From IMG/VR virus record IMGVR_UViG_3300047163_000046, positions 1 to 56,124 of that record: DNA of 56,124 nt; one strand, given 5' to 3'. How positions within the stretch are numbered: position 1 is the stretch's first letter; each line of letters opens with the position of its first letter. This document shows positions 49,777-56,124 of this stretch, piece by piece. This DNA is from a virus. Below the pieces are notes generated by a model, which searched no databases, had not been told where the DNA came from, and was given only the letters and a program-made list of their open reading frames with translations. A program made the position numbers and the translations under genes.

Positions 49777-49852
49777 CCTCCGGTTATGGGTGCCCACCAC
49801 GGGCGCCCGCAGCGGCCCCCTGTCACGGGGCCGGCGCTGGCGTCAGTACAGG
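49777..49852 (-). promoter_or_regulatory. Repeated leader element A
   Basis: On the minus strand: end of previous gene, GACGCCAGCGCC, hairpin GGCCCC-GTGACA-GGGGCC, then CCGTGGTGGGC, six bases, AACCGGAGG, then the start of the gene at 49768. The motif is shared with elements B, C, D and E. It appears to hold a terminator-like hairpin, a promoter -10-like block and a strong ribosome site. Confidence 0.65.
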
Positions 49853-50121
49853 CCGGACGATGCAAGGCGCTTGCGGATGCGCTCGGTGGTTGCCGGCGCA
49901 TCCGGTGCGGCGCTGGTGGTCACGTTGGACGCCCGGACCTCGATGCAGCCGAACAGGGCGCGGCATCGCCCGGTCTTGGACCGCATAGCCTTCGCGCCCA
50001 GGTGGTGCAGTAGCTTGTCCCAGTCGCGGATATACAGGTCGAGATTGGCGGTCCGGACCCCTCCACCCAGTAAGCGCACGGTGTGAACCCCTCGGTAGGT
50101 GGCGCGCGGTTTAGTGGTCAT
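49843..50121 (-). CDS. Hypothetical accessory protein
   Basis: This 92-residue protein is mixed basic and beta (TYRGVHTVRLLGGGVRTANL; IEVRASNVTTSAAPDAPATT). It is the last gene of the unit headed by element B and its stop runs into element A. It overlaps the previous gene by 11 bases. No domain is recognised. Confidence 0.5.
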   Translation of the reverse strand: MTTKPRATYRGVHTVRLLGGGVRTANLDLYIRDWDKLLHHLGAKAMRSKTGRCRALFGCIEVRASNVTTSAAPDAPATTERIRKRLASSGLY

Positions 50122-50353
50122 GGCGCTGTCCTTCCGGGTTGAGAATGCCGGCGGCCGCCAGGGCGGGGGATGCACCCAGGACGCAACCCCAGGCAATGCG
50201 GGTCACGTTGCCGGGGTGGTCGCACAGGTCCATCGCGGCGGCGGGCGCGATCCCCAAAGCCTCCATGGCGTCGAGGACGCGCAATAGGTAGGCGGCCACG
50301 CGCTCGCGGTTCACGTCGATGGCGCGCGCATTGTCGGACCAGGGGCGGCTCAT
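50111..50353 (-). CDS. Hypothetical accessory protein
   Basis: This 80-residue protein is Ala/Leu-rich and helical (ERVAAYLLRVLDAMEALGIA) with a Cys in the middle. It overlaps its neighbours by 11 and 4 bases. No domain is recognised. Confidence 0.5.
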   Translation of the reverse strand: MSRPWSDNARAIDVNRERVAAYLLRVLDAMEALGIAPAAAMDLCDHPGNVTRIAWGCVLGASPALAAAGILNPEGQRHDH

Positions 50354-50844
50354 GGCTGCACCTCGTACCATTCGGGGTCCGTTGCTTCGGCGTGGGACAG
50401 AAAGAACCCGCCACCAGTCGAGGGGAAAACCAGCGAATAGATAACCTCCCCCCCGTGCCAGTCGGCGCGCTCGATGATGCCCACGGAGCCAGCCGGCGTT
50501 ACCCGGTCGGTGCCATCGTCGTCGTCCAGGTGGTCTTTGAGCGCGCGCAACTTGGCGCCCACCATCAAGGGCTCAGGGCGCGCGGCTATCACGGGCCGCC
50601 GTAAGCGGTCCAGGGCGCTACGGCAAGCCTCGGCAACGGCAAGCCGGTCCACCTTGCCGTCGTTGGCGTCGGCGTCACTGGTCACGGCGAACAGGCAAAG
50701 GCGCACCGTGTCGGCCAGCGCAAGGCGTTCGACATACATCGCGCGGCACAGGTCGTCCAGGTCGTGCACTTCGGGGACTACCGGCACGCCGTCGCGCTGG
50801 TACAGGCGCGCATATCGCGGGTCGTTGTTGATTGGGTAAGTCAT
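50350..50844 (-). CDS. Hypothetical accessory protein
   Basis: This 164-residue protein is acidic and soluble (DDLCRAMYVERLALADTVRL; DHLDDDDGTDRVTPAGSVGI) and ends with a beta strand set (GEVIYSLVFPSTGGGFFLSH). It overlaps both neighbours by four bases. It fits small host-interaction proteins, but no family is recognised. Confidence 0.5.
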   Translation of the reverse strand: MTYPINNDPRYARLYQRDGVPVVPEVHDLDDLCRAMYVERLALADTVRLCLFAVTSDADANDGKVDRLAVAEACRSALDRLRRPVIAARPEPLMVGAKLRALKDHLDDDDGTDRVTPAGSVGIIERADWHGGEVIYSLVFPSTGGGFFLSHAEATDPEWYEVQP

Positions 50845-51440
50845 GCTGCACCCCGCACGGTTACCACGCCACGGGCCAGCCAGTAAGCGCGCTCGCGGGC
50901 CTCGCGCAGGGCTGCGCGCCACTGGACGCGGCGCCGGCTGATGATCTGCTCGGCCATGTCCTTGGCAACCTCCTGCCAGTAGTTCCCGAGGCTTTCGACG
51001 CCCCACAGGGTTTCGTCATCGATGACCTCGCCGTGTGCGCCTAGCATCTCGACCCGCACGGCCAGGAAACACCAATCATTGAGGAGCCAGCCGGCGCAGT
51101 AGCGGTAATCGAGCTCTACCGCTTCGGCGCGGTTCTCGCCGGCCGTGGGTTCGCGTCCCAGTCGGCGTGCCATTTCGGCGCGCTGCCGGTCCCCGACGCC
51201 CCATCCGTCCCGCTTGGCCATGGCCATGGCGCCGGCCACGTCATATGCCCACAGGTTGCCCCGGCCGTCATCCATCAAACGCTCGCCGGCCCGCTTGTCG
51301 TCCCTGGTGCGCAATTCGCGCACCTTGCCGTGTCCGTCCGATTCCCGCCAGGGCGGCCCCATGGTGTCGTCGTGCGTGGTGCTGACGCGGAACCGTCGCC
51401 CCCCGCAGACGATACTGCCGTCCGCGCTCCAATAGGTCAT
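50841..51440 (-). CDS. Hypothetical accessory protein
   Basis: This 199-residue protein starts the unit headed by element B. It has many charged and Trp residues (GPPWRESDGHGKVRELRTRD; YRYCAGWLLNDWCFLAVRVE). The C-terminal RRRVQWRAALREARERAYWL is helical and basic. No domain is recognised. Its stop overlaps the next gene's start. Confidence 0.5.
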   Translation of the reverse strand: MTYWSADGSIVCGGRRFRVSTTHDDTMGPPWRESDGHGKVRELRTRDDKRAGERLMDDGRGNLWAYDVAGAMAMAKRDGWGVGDRQRAEMARRLGREPTAGENRAEAVELDYRYCAGWLLNDWCFLAVRVEMLGAHGEVIDDETLWGVESLGNYWQEVAKDMAEQIISRRRVQWRAALREARERAYWLARGVVTVRGAA

Positions 51441-51447
51441 TTTCTAG

Positions 51448-51525
51448 CCCTCCGGTTAAGGTCGCCCACCATAGGCGCCCACGGGGCGCCCCGGTTGCCC
51501 AGGGCGCCGCATTGGCGTCTACAGG
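51448..51525 (-). promoter_or_regulatory. Repeated leader element B
   Basis: Minus strand: after the stop of the DUF932-like gene comes CCTGTAGACGCC, then a hairpin GGCGCCC...GGGCGCC, CCTATGGTGGGC, six bases, AACCGGAGG, then the gene at 51440. TATGGT is a -10-like block; no good -35 box is visible 17 bases upstream (AACCGG), so an activator may be needed. Confidence 0.65.
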
Positions 51526-52605
51526 TTAGGCGCTGGCAAGCTCGCGCCACGCGCCCGGCTCTAGGGTGATAATGTCGCCCCCCATGCGCTCAAGCTCGGT
51601 TGCGCGGTCATACTCCTGCACATCCTGGGCGGCGCGGGTGATGGCGCTGTGAATCCCGTACCGGGTCAGGTCGCCCCCCTCGATGAGGAATTTGAGGACG
51701 GATCCGCGCTCGCCCTCGTTGAGGGTCAATTTCTTGCCGACGCGCTGCACGACTTCCACGACGTCCCCTTCGATCTTTTGCTCGGCCGCGTCGCCCAGTT
51801 TTTTTAGCATCGCGTCGAACTTGGCAAGGTCGAATGCCGCCTTTACAAGGTCGCGAACCTGATTCCAGGTCGCCGCGTCGGTGAGTCGCTTGGTGTTATC
51901 GCTCAGGAGCGCGTAGACCTCATCTGACACGCTGGCGCGCGCCCCGGTGTGATACTTGCGCATGTTGGCGCCCATCATGGCGAGGTTCGTGCAAACCCGC
52001 GTGTAGGTGCCCGTTTCGATGGCCAGCGCGCCGGATCCGGTTTCCGAATTGCTGATGGTGATCGCGGGCGAGAGGGTATCGAAAAACACATGGGAACCGT
52101 CCCCCATCTTGCGCCCCGTGGGTACGTCCTTTTCGATGCTGCGGTCCACCGCTTTGATGTAAAGCCGGCGGTCGGTGATCTCGCACGAGAGGATCATCAG
52201 GTCGCGTTCCATCAGGGCGGGCAGGATTGCTTCTGCAAGATCCTCATGTTCAAGGGGGCGGAACTTGTCCGAGAGGAAGGCGCGCACGTTCTGGTCCAGG
52301 GTGCGGACCATGCGGCGGTCGGCCGGTTTGTCGCGCATCCAACGGTTCACGTTGTTGGCCAGAAGGGCCGGCGCTTCTGTCTGCATCTTGCGGTAATAGG
52401 CGAGGGGGATGCCGGCATACTCGGCAATCTGCCCGTGCGCGTGGTCCTGAATCGGGAGCGGTTCGCCGTCCGATCCCACCAGGGCCAGCCGGGCGTCCGA
52501 GGTCATTTCCAGTTTCCCCACGGGGGCGATGTAGTCTTGTTTTGCGTTCGCGCGGCGTTCGATTTCTTGCGCCAGTTCGGTGATGCTTCGTCCAGTCTTG
52601 GCCAT
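51526..52605 (-). CDS. DUF932-family phage/plasmid protein
   Basis: This 359-residue protein resembles the DUF932 family found in phages and plasmids. It contains a compact N-terminal helical part (SITELAQEIERRANAKQDYI), FGxT-like central region (SDKFRPLEHEDLAEAILPAL), and a conserved core NSETGSGALAIETGTYTRVC followed by helices. The function is unknown. It is a single-gene unit with its own leader (element C) and follows element B by a few bases. Confidence 0.75.
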   Translation of the reverse strand: MAKTGRSITELAQEIERRANAKQDYIAPVGKLEMTSDARLALVGSDGEPLPIQDHAHGQIAEYAGIPLAYYRKMQTEAPALLANNVNRWMRDKPADRRMVRTLDQNVRAFLSDKFRPLEHEDLAEAILPALMERDLMILSCEITDRRLYIKAVDRSIEKDVPTGRKMGDGSHVFFDTLSPAITISNSETGSGALAIETGTYTRVCTNLAMMGANMRKYHTGARASVSDEVYALLSDNTKRLTDAATWNQVRDLVKAAFDLAKFDAMLKKLGDAAEQKIEGDVVEVVQRVGKKLTLNEGERGSVLKFLIEGGDLTRYGIHSAITRAAQDVQEYDRATELERMGGDIITLEPGAWRELASA

Positions 52606-52613
52606 TGCATTTA

Positions 52614-52690
52614 ACTCCGGTTATGGGTGCCACCATGGCGCCCGCAGCGCGCCCCGCGTGGGCAGGGCGCGGCGCTGGCGTCAGGGCAGG
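52614..52690 (-). promoter_or_regulatory. Repeated leader element C
   Basis: Minus strand: CCCTGACGCCAGCGCC, hairpin CGCGCCC...GGGCGCG, GCGGGCGCCATGGTGG, then six bases, AACCGGAGT and the DUF932 gene at 52605. The hairpin differs from that of element A but pairs equally well, so stem structure is kept with compensatory changes. This is the cleanest sign of RNA-level selection. Confidence 0.65.
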
Positions 52691-52899
52691 GTGAGAAGGC
52701 CGATGCAGGCTTCTACATGGTCCGCCAGCCGGCGCGCGTCGCGCTCCTGGGCGGTGTATTGCTCGCGCCAGATGAGGATCGCGGCGCGCTGCGAATCGGG
52801 GCCCACCCTGGCACGCACGTCCGCGTTGAATTGGTCGGCCGCGACGCGCAGCGCCAAGGCCACGAGTCGCGCATCGCGTTCGGATATATCGATTTTCAC
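52681..52899 (-). CDS. Small accessory protein
   Basis: This 72-residue protein uses GTG (AGGACCTAACC upstream) and has a helical pattern (ARLVALALRVAADQFNADVR; YTAQERDARRLADHVEACIG). It ends just before element C, so it closes the unit headed by element D. No domain is recognised. Confidence 0.5.
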   Translation of the reverse strand: MKIDISERDARLVALALRVAADQFNADVRARVGPDSQRAAILIWREQYTAQERDARRLADHVEACIGLLTLP

Positions 52900-52901
52900 G
52901 G

Positions 52902-53099
52902 TTAGGTCCTTTCGGGTGAGTTGCGGAAAACCTTGCGCCAGAGGGCGGACCATTGCGCCACGGGGCGCACGGGTTGATAAGGGCTGGCGTGGTGCCAGTT
53001 GTTCGGGTTGTGCGGCGTCCAGCCGGCGGCCGTGAATAGCTGCTGCTCCCGTTCCCTGGCGCGGGCCTCAGCGGTTGCGGCGCGGTGCGGGCGGGTCAT
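52902..53099 (-). CDS. Small accessory protein
   Basis: This 65-residue protein is Trp/Pro/His-rich ([20 protein letters not shown]). It is four bases inside the RadC gene's end and ends three bases before the next gene. It may be a small inhibitor or regulator, but no domain is recognised. Confidence 0.5.
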   Translation of the reverse strand: MTRPHRAATAEARAREREQQLFTAAGWTPHNPNNWHHASPYQPVRPVAQWSALWRKVFRNSPERT

Positions 53100-53596
53100 A
53101 TCAGGCCCCGTTCAGCGAATGACATCGATGCGGCGCCGGCCACGATGACGTGATCAAGGACCCGGCAATCAACCAAGGCGAGCGCTTCGCGCAGGACGGT
53201 GGTCAGGCGCTGGTCCGCTTGTGATGGTTCCGCGGTCCCGCTCGGGTGGTTGTGGGTCAGGATGACGGCGGCGGCATTGAGGGTCAATGCTTCCTTCACG
53301 ACTTCGCGGGGATACACCGAGGTTTGCGTGAGCGTGCCACGGAACATTTCGCGGAATTCGATCAGCCGGTGCTGCGCGTCCAGGAAAAGTACCCCAAACA
53401 CCTCATGCGGCAGGGCGCCCAGGTTCAGGGCGCAGAATTGCCGGACGTTGGCGGGGCTGGGCATGGCGTCACCCTTGACGGTCATGCGCTGGCGCAGGAT
53501 ATGCAGCGCGCGCAGGATGATCTCGTCATCGCATGGGACCACGGGCACCGAGTAGGGCGGCGCATCTTCACTCTTGGCGCGGCGGCGGGCGGTCAT
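53096..53596 (-). CDS. radC: RadC-like JAB domain protein
   Basis: This 166-residue protein has the RadC/JAB core: [20 protein letters not shown], then [15 protein letters not shown] with the HxHPSG...S...D metal-binding motif. RadC domains are common in phages and plasmids. The original DNA-repair role is contested; a deubiquitinase-like fold or restriction-related role is possible. The start at 53596 follows an RRR-rich start. It overlaps both neighbours by four bases. Confidence 0.8.
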   Translation of the reverse strand: MTARRRAKSEDAPPYSVPVVPCDDEIILRALHILRQRMTVKGDAMPSPANVRQFCALNLGALPHEVFGVLFLDAQHRLIEFREMFRGTLTQTSVYPREVVKEALTLNAAAVILTHNHPSGTAEPSQADQRLTTVLREALALVDCRVLDHVIVAGAASMSFAERGLI

Positions 53597-53898
53597 GCCT
53601 GCACCTTGGCAAGGACGGCACGGGCGATGTTGGCAACGTCTCCGCACGTCATCGCGGCGTATGGGTGGCTTAGAGCTATCCGGTCGATTTCTTCCAGCGC
53701 CGCAACCAGTTCATCGTAGGCATTCACACAGCGGACGATGTGGGCGGCGTTGGCTTGCAGCGTGTCCGCGTCCATCGGCGGTTCTATCTTGGTGAGGCAC
53801 TGCGGGCCTTGCAGAATCATTCCGCCAACGTGAAGCGCGGAGCCGTTGCCGTAGGCGAATGACGCGTACCACGGCGTTGGGGTGTGATTGGTGGTCAT
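53593..53898 (-). CDS. Phage accessory protein ([12 protein letters not shown] family)
   Basis: This 101-residue protein contains [10 protein letters not shown] at the N terminus and [20 protein letters not shown] near the middle, a signature I have seen in many phage accessory proteins. No enzymatic motif is visible. It overlaps its neighbours by four bases. The family function is not known to me. Confidence 0.7.
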   Translation of the reverse strand: MTTNHTPTPWYASFAYGNGSALHVGGMILQGPQCLTKIEPPMDADTLQANAAHIVRCVNAYDELVAALEEIDRIALSHPYAAMTCGDVANIARAVLAKVQA

Positions 53899-54095
53899 GC
53901 CTGCACCATGCGGGCGGCGGTTGCCATGGCATCGGCGCGATCGTGCGTGTGATAGGCGGCGCGCTTGTTCTCTTTGCCGTTGACGTACAGACGGCAGATG
54001 TATTCTTCCCAGTCCTGGTTCCAGTTGACGCGCACAGTGCGCAGGGCGGTCGGATTCTTGCCGCCGATAACCCTCGTTACGGTCTTTTCGCTCAT
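53895..54095 (-). CDS. Small accessory protein
   Basis: This 66-residue protein is the first gene of the unit after element D. It has TRVIGGKNPTALRTVRVNWN and a basic, mixed beta and helix sequence. GGAGG at the element's end is its ribosome site. No domain is recognised. Confidence 0.55.
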   Translation of the reverse strand: MSEKTVTRVIGGKNPTALRTVRVNWNQDWEEYICRLYVNGKENKRAAYHTHDRADAMATAARMVQA

Positions 54096-54103
54096 GCTGA
54101 TAG

Positions 54104-54165
54104 CCTCCGGTTCCGGCGCTGCCCACCATAGGCCGCGCCCCCCTTTCGGGACCTCGATGGTGAGG
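54104..54165 (-). promoter_or_regulatory. Repeated leader element D
   Basis: Minus strand: hairpin GGTCCC-GAAA-GGGGG-like stem, CCTATGGTGGGC, eight bases, AACCGGAGG, then the gene at 54095. It heads the leftmost-reading accessory unit. TATGGT is the same -10-like block as in element B. Confidence 0.6.
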
Positions 54166-54275
54166 GCAAAACGGGTCAGTGAGTAACGACTAACCCCCCG
54201 GAAACACCCGATAAATGGGCCAGGGAATACCCTATATGAGGTAATCCTTTCGGATGATCCGAGGTTATGGATGCG

Positions 54276-54293
54276 CGGTGCGGCACCGCACCG
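54276..54293. promoter_or_regulatory. 18-bp palindrome in the divergent region
   Basis: CGGTGCGG-CA-CCGCACCG is a perfect inverted repeat of 8+2+8 bases with a CA centre, the same design as the operator at 40429 but another sequence. It lies between the leftward accessory units and the rightward replication gene, so it could be the operator for either. Other gene-free parts of 54166-54429 are GC-rich with no clear promoter; CGGAT-G-ATCCG near 54251 is a shorter palindrome. Confidence 0.55.
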
Positions 54294-54429
54294 AACCTTG
54301 GCGCGGGATGGGGTAGCGCGGGGGTGCGGGTGACCCTATGATGACGGACGCGGGGACACACGCCGGCCGGCGGCGCCGATGCCCTCACATTGGCTTACCC
54401 GCACCCATTCCAGCCTGAGGGGGCGTCGA

Positions 54430-55302
54430 TTGGCCTACAACCGCGTTATCCGTGGCGAGATCCTCAACTCCGAAAGGATCCTGGACCTCAGCAGCGATAC
54501 CGGGCGATGGATTTACCTTGCCCTGGTCCTGGAGGCTGACGATTTCGGGAACATCCAAGGGGGCGATCGTCGGCTGTTCCGTTGGGCGGCCATGTTCTCC
54601 CAAATCAAAACCGAAGCGGACATGGTGCGGCTGATGTCCGAATACCAAGATGCGGACCTTGTGCGCGGTTACACCGGGCCGGACGGTAAACCCTACTGGC
54701 ACCTTCCACGCACCGACAATCAGCGCCGCTGGACCGGACGCAAATGGCCCGCATCCCCCTGGGATGACCCTAATAGGCTCACGACTATTGAGAAGCGACG
54801 CGGCGCACAACTGCCGCAGATGGCCCGCAGACTTGCCGCAGACCTACCGCAGATTCCAGTTGATTCCCAATCAAATCAAGGGCCAGAGGATGAAAACTGC
54901 GGAAGCCCTGCCGCAACACTGCCGCAGGACTACGGCAACCCTTCCGCAACCCTGCCGAGAGGGGTAGGGGTAGGGGTAGGAGTAGGGGTTAACACCGTCC
55001 CACTTTTGCAACCGGACCATGGCAGGGACAAGCCGGCAAGGGGAACCAGAATCGGGAAGGACTGGGTCATCCCGGACGAATGGATCGAATGGGCCATGGC
55101 CTACTGCCGGGAGCAGGGCCGACACCCCATGCCTTCCCAAGTCGCAGAGTGGTCCCTGGAATTCGCGGACTACTGGCGAGCCATGCCAGGGTCCAAGGGC
55201 GTGCGGTTGGATTGGGCCGGAGTCTGGCGCAATGCAGTCCGCAACCTGTACGCCAAGCAAGCCCCAACGCAACCGGCCAGATCCACGCTCCGAGGCATCT
55301 AG
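54430..55302 (+). CDS. Replication initiator protein (O-like) with embedded origin
   Basis: This 290-residue protein has an N-terminal winged-helix-like region (LVLEADDFGNIQGGDRRLFR; RLMSEYQDADLVRGYTGPDG) typical of phage replication initiators. A disordered middle follows (about 120-195), containing GVGVGVGVG, then a C-terminal part (WVIPDEWIEWAMAYCREQGR; LEFADYWRAMPGSKGVRLDW) that resembles helicase-loader-contacting domains. I chose TTG 54430 because GAGGGGG lies seven bases upstream; the frame is open to 54379. Its middle holds 11-bp iterons, as in lambda O. Confidence 0.7.
   Translation: MAYNRVIRGEILNSERILDLSSDTGRWIYLALVLEADDFGNIQGGDRRLFRWAAMFSQIKTEADMVRLMSEYQDADLVRGYTGPDGKPYWHLPRTDNQRRWTGRKWPASPWDDPNRLTTIEKRRGAQLPQMARRLAADLPQIPVDSQSNQGPEDENCGSPAATLPQDYGNPSATLPRGVGVGVGVGVNTVPLLQPDHGRDKPARGTRIGKDWVIPDEWIEWAMAYCREQGRHPMPSQVAEWSLEFADYWRAMPGSKGVRLDWAGVWRNAVRNLYAKQAPTQPARSTLRGI
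54811..54962. other. Candidate replication origin: two arrays of 11-bp iterons
   Basis: Array 1 (54811-54854) has four contiguous 11-mers (CTGCCGCAGAT, GGCCCGCAGAC, TTGCCGCAGAC, CTACCGCAGAT). Array 2 (54897-54962) has six (CTGCGGAAGCC, CTGCCGCAACA, CTGCCGCAGGA, CTACGGCAACC, CTTCCGCAACC, CTGCCGAGAGG). They flank 42 bp that are clearly richer in A/T than the surroundings. The 11-bp step is not a codon multiple, so the protein does not repeat; selection acts on DNA. Confidence 0.75.
54961..54988 (+). repeat. (GGGGTA)n tract, G-quadruplex-prone
   Basis: GGGGTA repeats, with one GGAGTA, give four G-runs of four and one interrupted run directly after iteron array 2. The plus strand meets the usual G-quadruplex pattern. 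In the protein it codes GVGVGVGVG. Similar low-complexity segments occur in other phage replication proteins. Confidence 0.8.
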
Positions 55303-55404
55303 CCCGCTCGATCGCCTTGCCAACCCCAGGCAAACCCGGTCAAGCGGGGGAAGGACATGGGAGCCGGGTGAGCCAAGGACTTGGGGCCAGGACAGCGCCA
55401 GGGC

Positions 55405-55520
55405 CAGCGGGGAAGGGCGGGAAGGGCCAGGGCAGGCCGGGAAGGGCGGGAAACACCGACCAGCCGGAAAACACCGACCAGCCGGGAAGACCAGCCGGGA
55501 AGGCCAGCTGGGAAGGGCGG
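55405..55520 (+). repeat. Purine-rich tandem repeats
   Basis: AACACCGACCAGCCGG recurs twice in tandem (55452-55485, 17-18-bp units), followed by a degenerate GACCAGCCGGG copy. On both sides GGGAAGGGC-type units repeat with variation. The tract is strongly purine-biased on the plus strand. Confidence 0.7.
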
Positions 55521-55646
55521 ACAACCGGGAGGGGGCCGTCCAAATGCCACGGCAACCCACAACCCAACGCAAGAATGCCCCAGGTTGTCACGGAATGGCA
55601 CCGCCACGCCACGATCACACCCGCTTGGCTACCCACCCCTAGGCAC

Positions 55647-55687
55647 TACTCTGTCCCCGGTTTAGCGGCCCGTTTTACTCTGTCCCC
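55647..55687 (+). repeat. Direct repeat TACTCTGTCCCC
   Basis: Two identical 12-mers start at 55647 and 55676, 29 bases apart. They may be binding sites for a phage or host factor, but no known consensus is recognised. Confidence 0.7.
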
Positions 55688-55770
55688 AATTACCCAACGG
55701 CGACATTGCGCCCCGGATGGGCACGTAGCGCACCCCATCAGAGGCTAAGTCATTGATTCCATTGATCGGT

Positions 55771-55792
55771 TCTGAAAAGAGATATTTTCAGA
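55771..55792. repeat. AT-rich inverted repeat
   Basis: TCTGAAAA and TTTTCAGA are perfect inverted repeats of 8 bp around GAGATA. In such a GC-rich genome this AT-rich dyad stands out. It could be a protein-binding dyad, a stem-loop, or part of an unwinding element. Confidence 0.7.
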
Positions 55793-56003
55793 AGTGGCAA
55801 GGGCCGGAGGGTCGGGACCACCCCGCTGGCGGCGCCCTAGTCGCCCAGGCCGAAATCCCAGGGCCAGGCAAACGCGAAATCCCCACGCGAAAAGGGGGTC
55901 CACCCCCGAATATCAGATCCTCCCCAAAAGTTTTCCCCCGTCCTGCTTGAACCGAGTGGGTTGACCTGAGTGCCCCCAGTACCTTGGGTGGTGCGCTTAT
56001 GGG

Positions 56004-56017
56004 GTTCCACGTGAAAC
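56004..56017. promoter_or_regulatory. parS-like partition site
   Basis: GTTCCACGTGAAAC matches the core of the chromosomal parS consensus (TGTTCCACGTGAAACA), 14 of the 14 core positions, with G instead of T and A at the outer ends. Chromosomal parS is bound by ParB for segregation. No parA or parB gene is present in the window, so host ParB would have to bind. Confidence 0.75.
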
Positions 56018-56124
56018 GTGCGCCATTTCGCTGAAAATGGTGGGGAAAGTGGGTACTTTGGGGTCAGAAAAGCCTTAATCGTTGTCATTTCTGTGGTAGT
56101 GCGACACACTGTGTGGGGTAGCGC

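Larger units (their letters stand above)
55303..56124. other. Non-coding right-end region
   Basis: About 820 bp follow the replication gene without a convincing gene: open frames here are repeat-driven and lack ribosome sites. It contains purine-rich tandem repeats (55405-55520), a repeated TACTCTGTCCCC (55647 and 55676), an AT-rich inverted repeat (55771-55792) and a parS-like palindrome (56004-56017). This resembles an origin, partition or packaging region. No promoter can be called with confidence. Confidence 0.7.

Noticed and set aside
54811-54962. CRISPR-like array
   Set aside because: The units are 11 bp and contiguous, without unique spacers. They are iterons, not repeat-spacer units.
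55080-55748. Open frame of 222 codons downstream of the replication gene
   Set aside because: It is carried by GC-rich purine repeats, has no ribosome site and overlaps the replication gene in another frame. The protein is low-complexity Gly/Pro/Arg/Gln.

Overview
The window is a GC-rich tailed double-stranded DNA phage (Caudoviricetes) and looks like most or all of one genome. It contains a large terminase, portal, scaffold, major capsid protein, adaptor-like proteins, tail and internal-virion proteins, holins, a nested Rz/Rz1 spanin pair, recombination genes, a Cro-like repressor, a small terminase, a primase zinc domain, a helicase and a replication initiator. There is no tape measure, tail tube or sheath, and there is a series of large internal-virion-type proteins, which points to a podovirus. 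The Rz1 outer-membrane lipoprotein points to a Gram-negative host. I saw no tRNA, integrase, transposon or CRISPR array.

Layout. 1-34812 (+) is the virion and lysis half: small left-end genes, TerL, portal, a block of fibre or decoration proteins (7235-12935), scaffold and capsid, adaptor-like proteins, a glycosyltransferase-like protein, a 1060-residue tail protein with a LamG-like insert, internal virion proteins ending in a 2125-residue protein with an HExxH zincin motif, then lysis genes. 34794-35021 (+) is a KTSC gene. 35018-38943 (-) is a recombination operon with an annealing-type protein and a PD-(D/E)XK nuclease. 39014-39728 (+) and 39709-40379 (-) are short operons. A divergent switch lies at 40385-40477, where one 18-bp palindrome supplies both -35 boxes beside a cro-like gene. 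40477-48230 (+) carries TerS, an unidentified structured RNA, a transglycosylase-like base-modification candidate, a DNA methyltransferase-like gene, a primase zinc domain and a helicase. 48249-54095 (-) is a run of small accessory genes including RadC-like and DUF932-like genes, split into four units that each start with the same repeated leader. 54430-55302 (+) is a replication initiator with 11-bp iterons inside it. 55303-56124 is non-coding and holds repeats and a close match to the bacterial chromosomal parS site.

How it fits together. The switch drives a leftward and a rightward operon from overlapping promoters. The recombination operon has its own promoter region. The accessory genes appear to be controlled as a regulon through a shared leader and ribosome-binding element. 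The iteron origin, the parS-like site, the repressor and the lack of an integrase together suggest, but do not prove, a plasmid-like carrier state that borrows host ParB. No canonical endolysin was found. The DUF5675 protein between the holins and spanins has a YkuD-like H...S-GC motif and is the best candidate for that slot.

Functions were assigned from motif and family recognition by reading; no database search was run.
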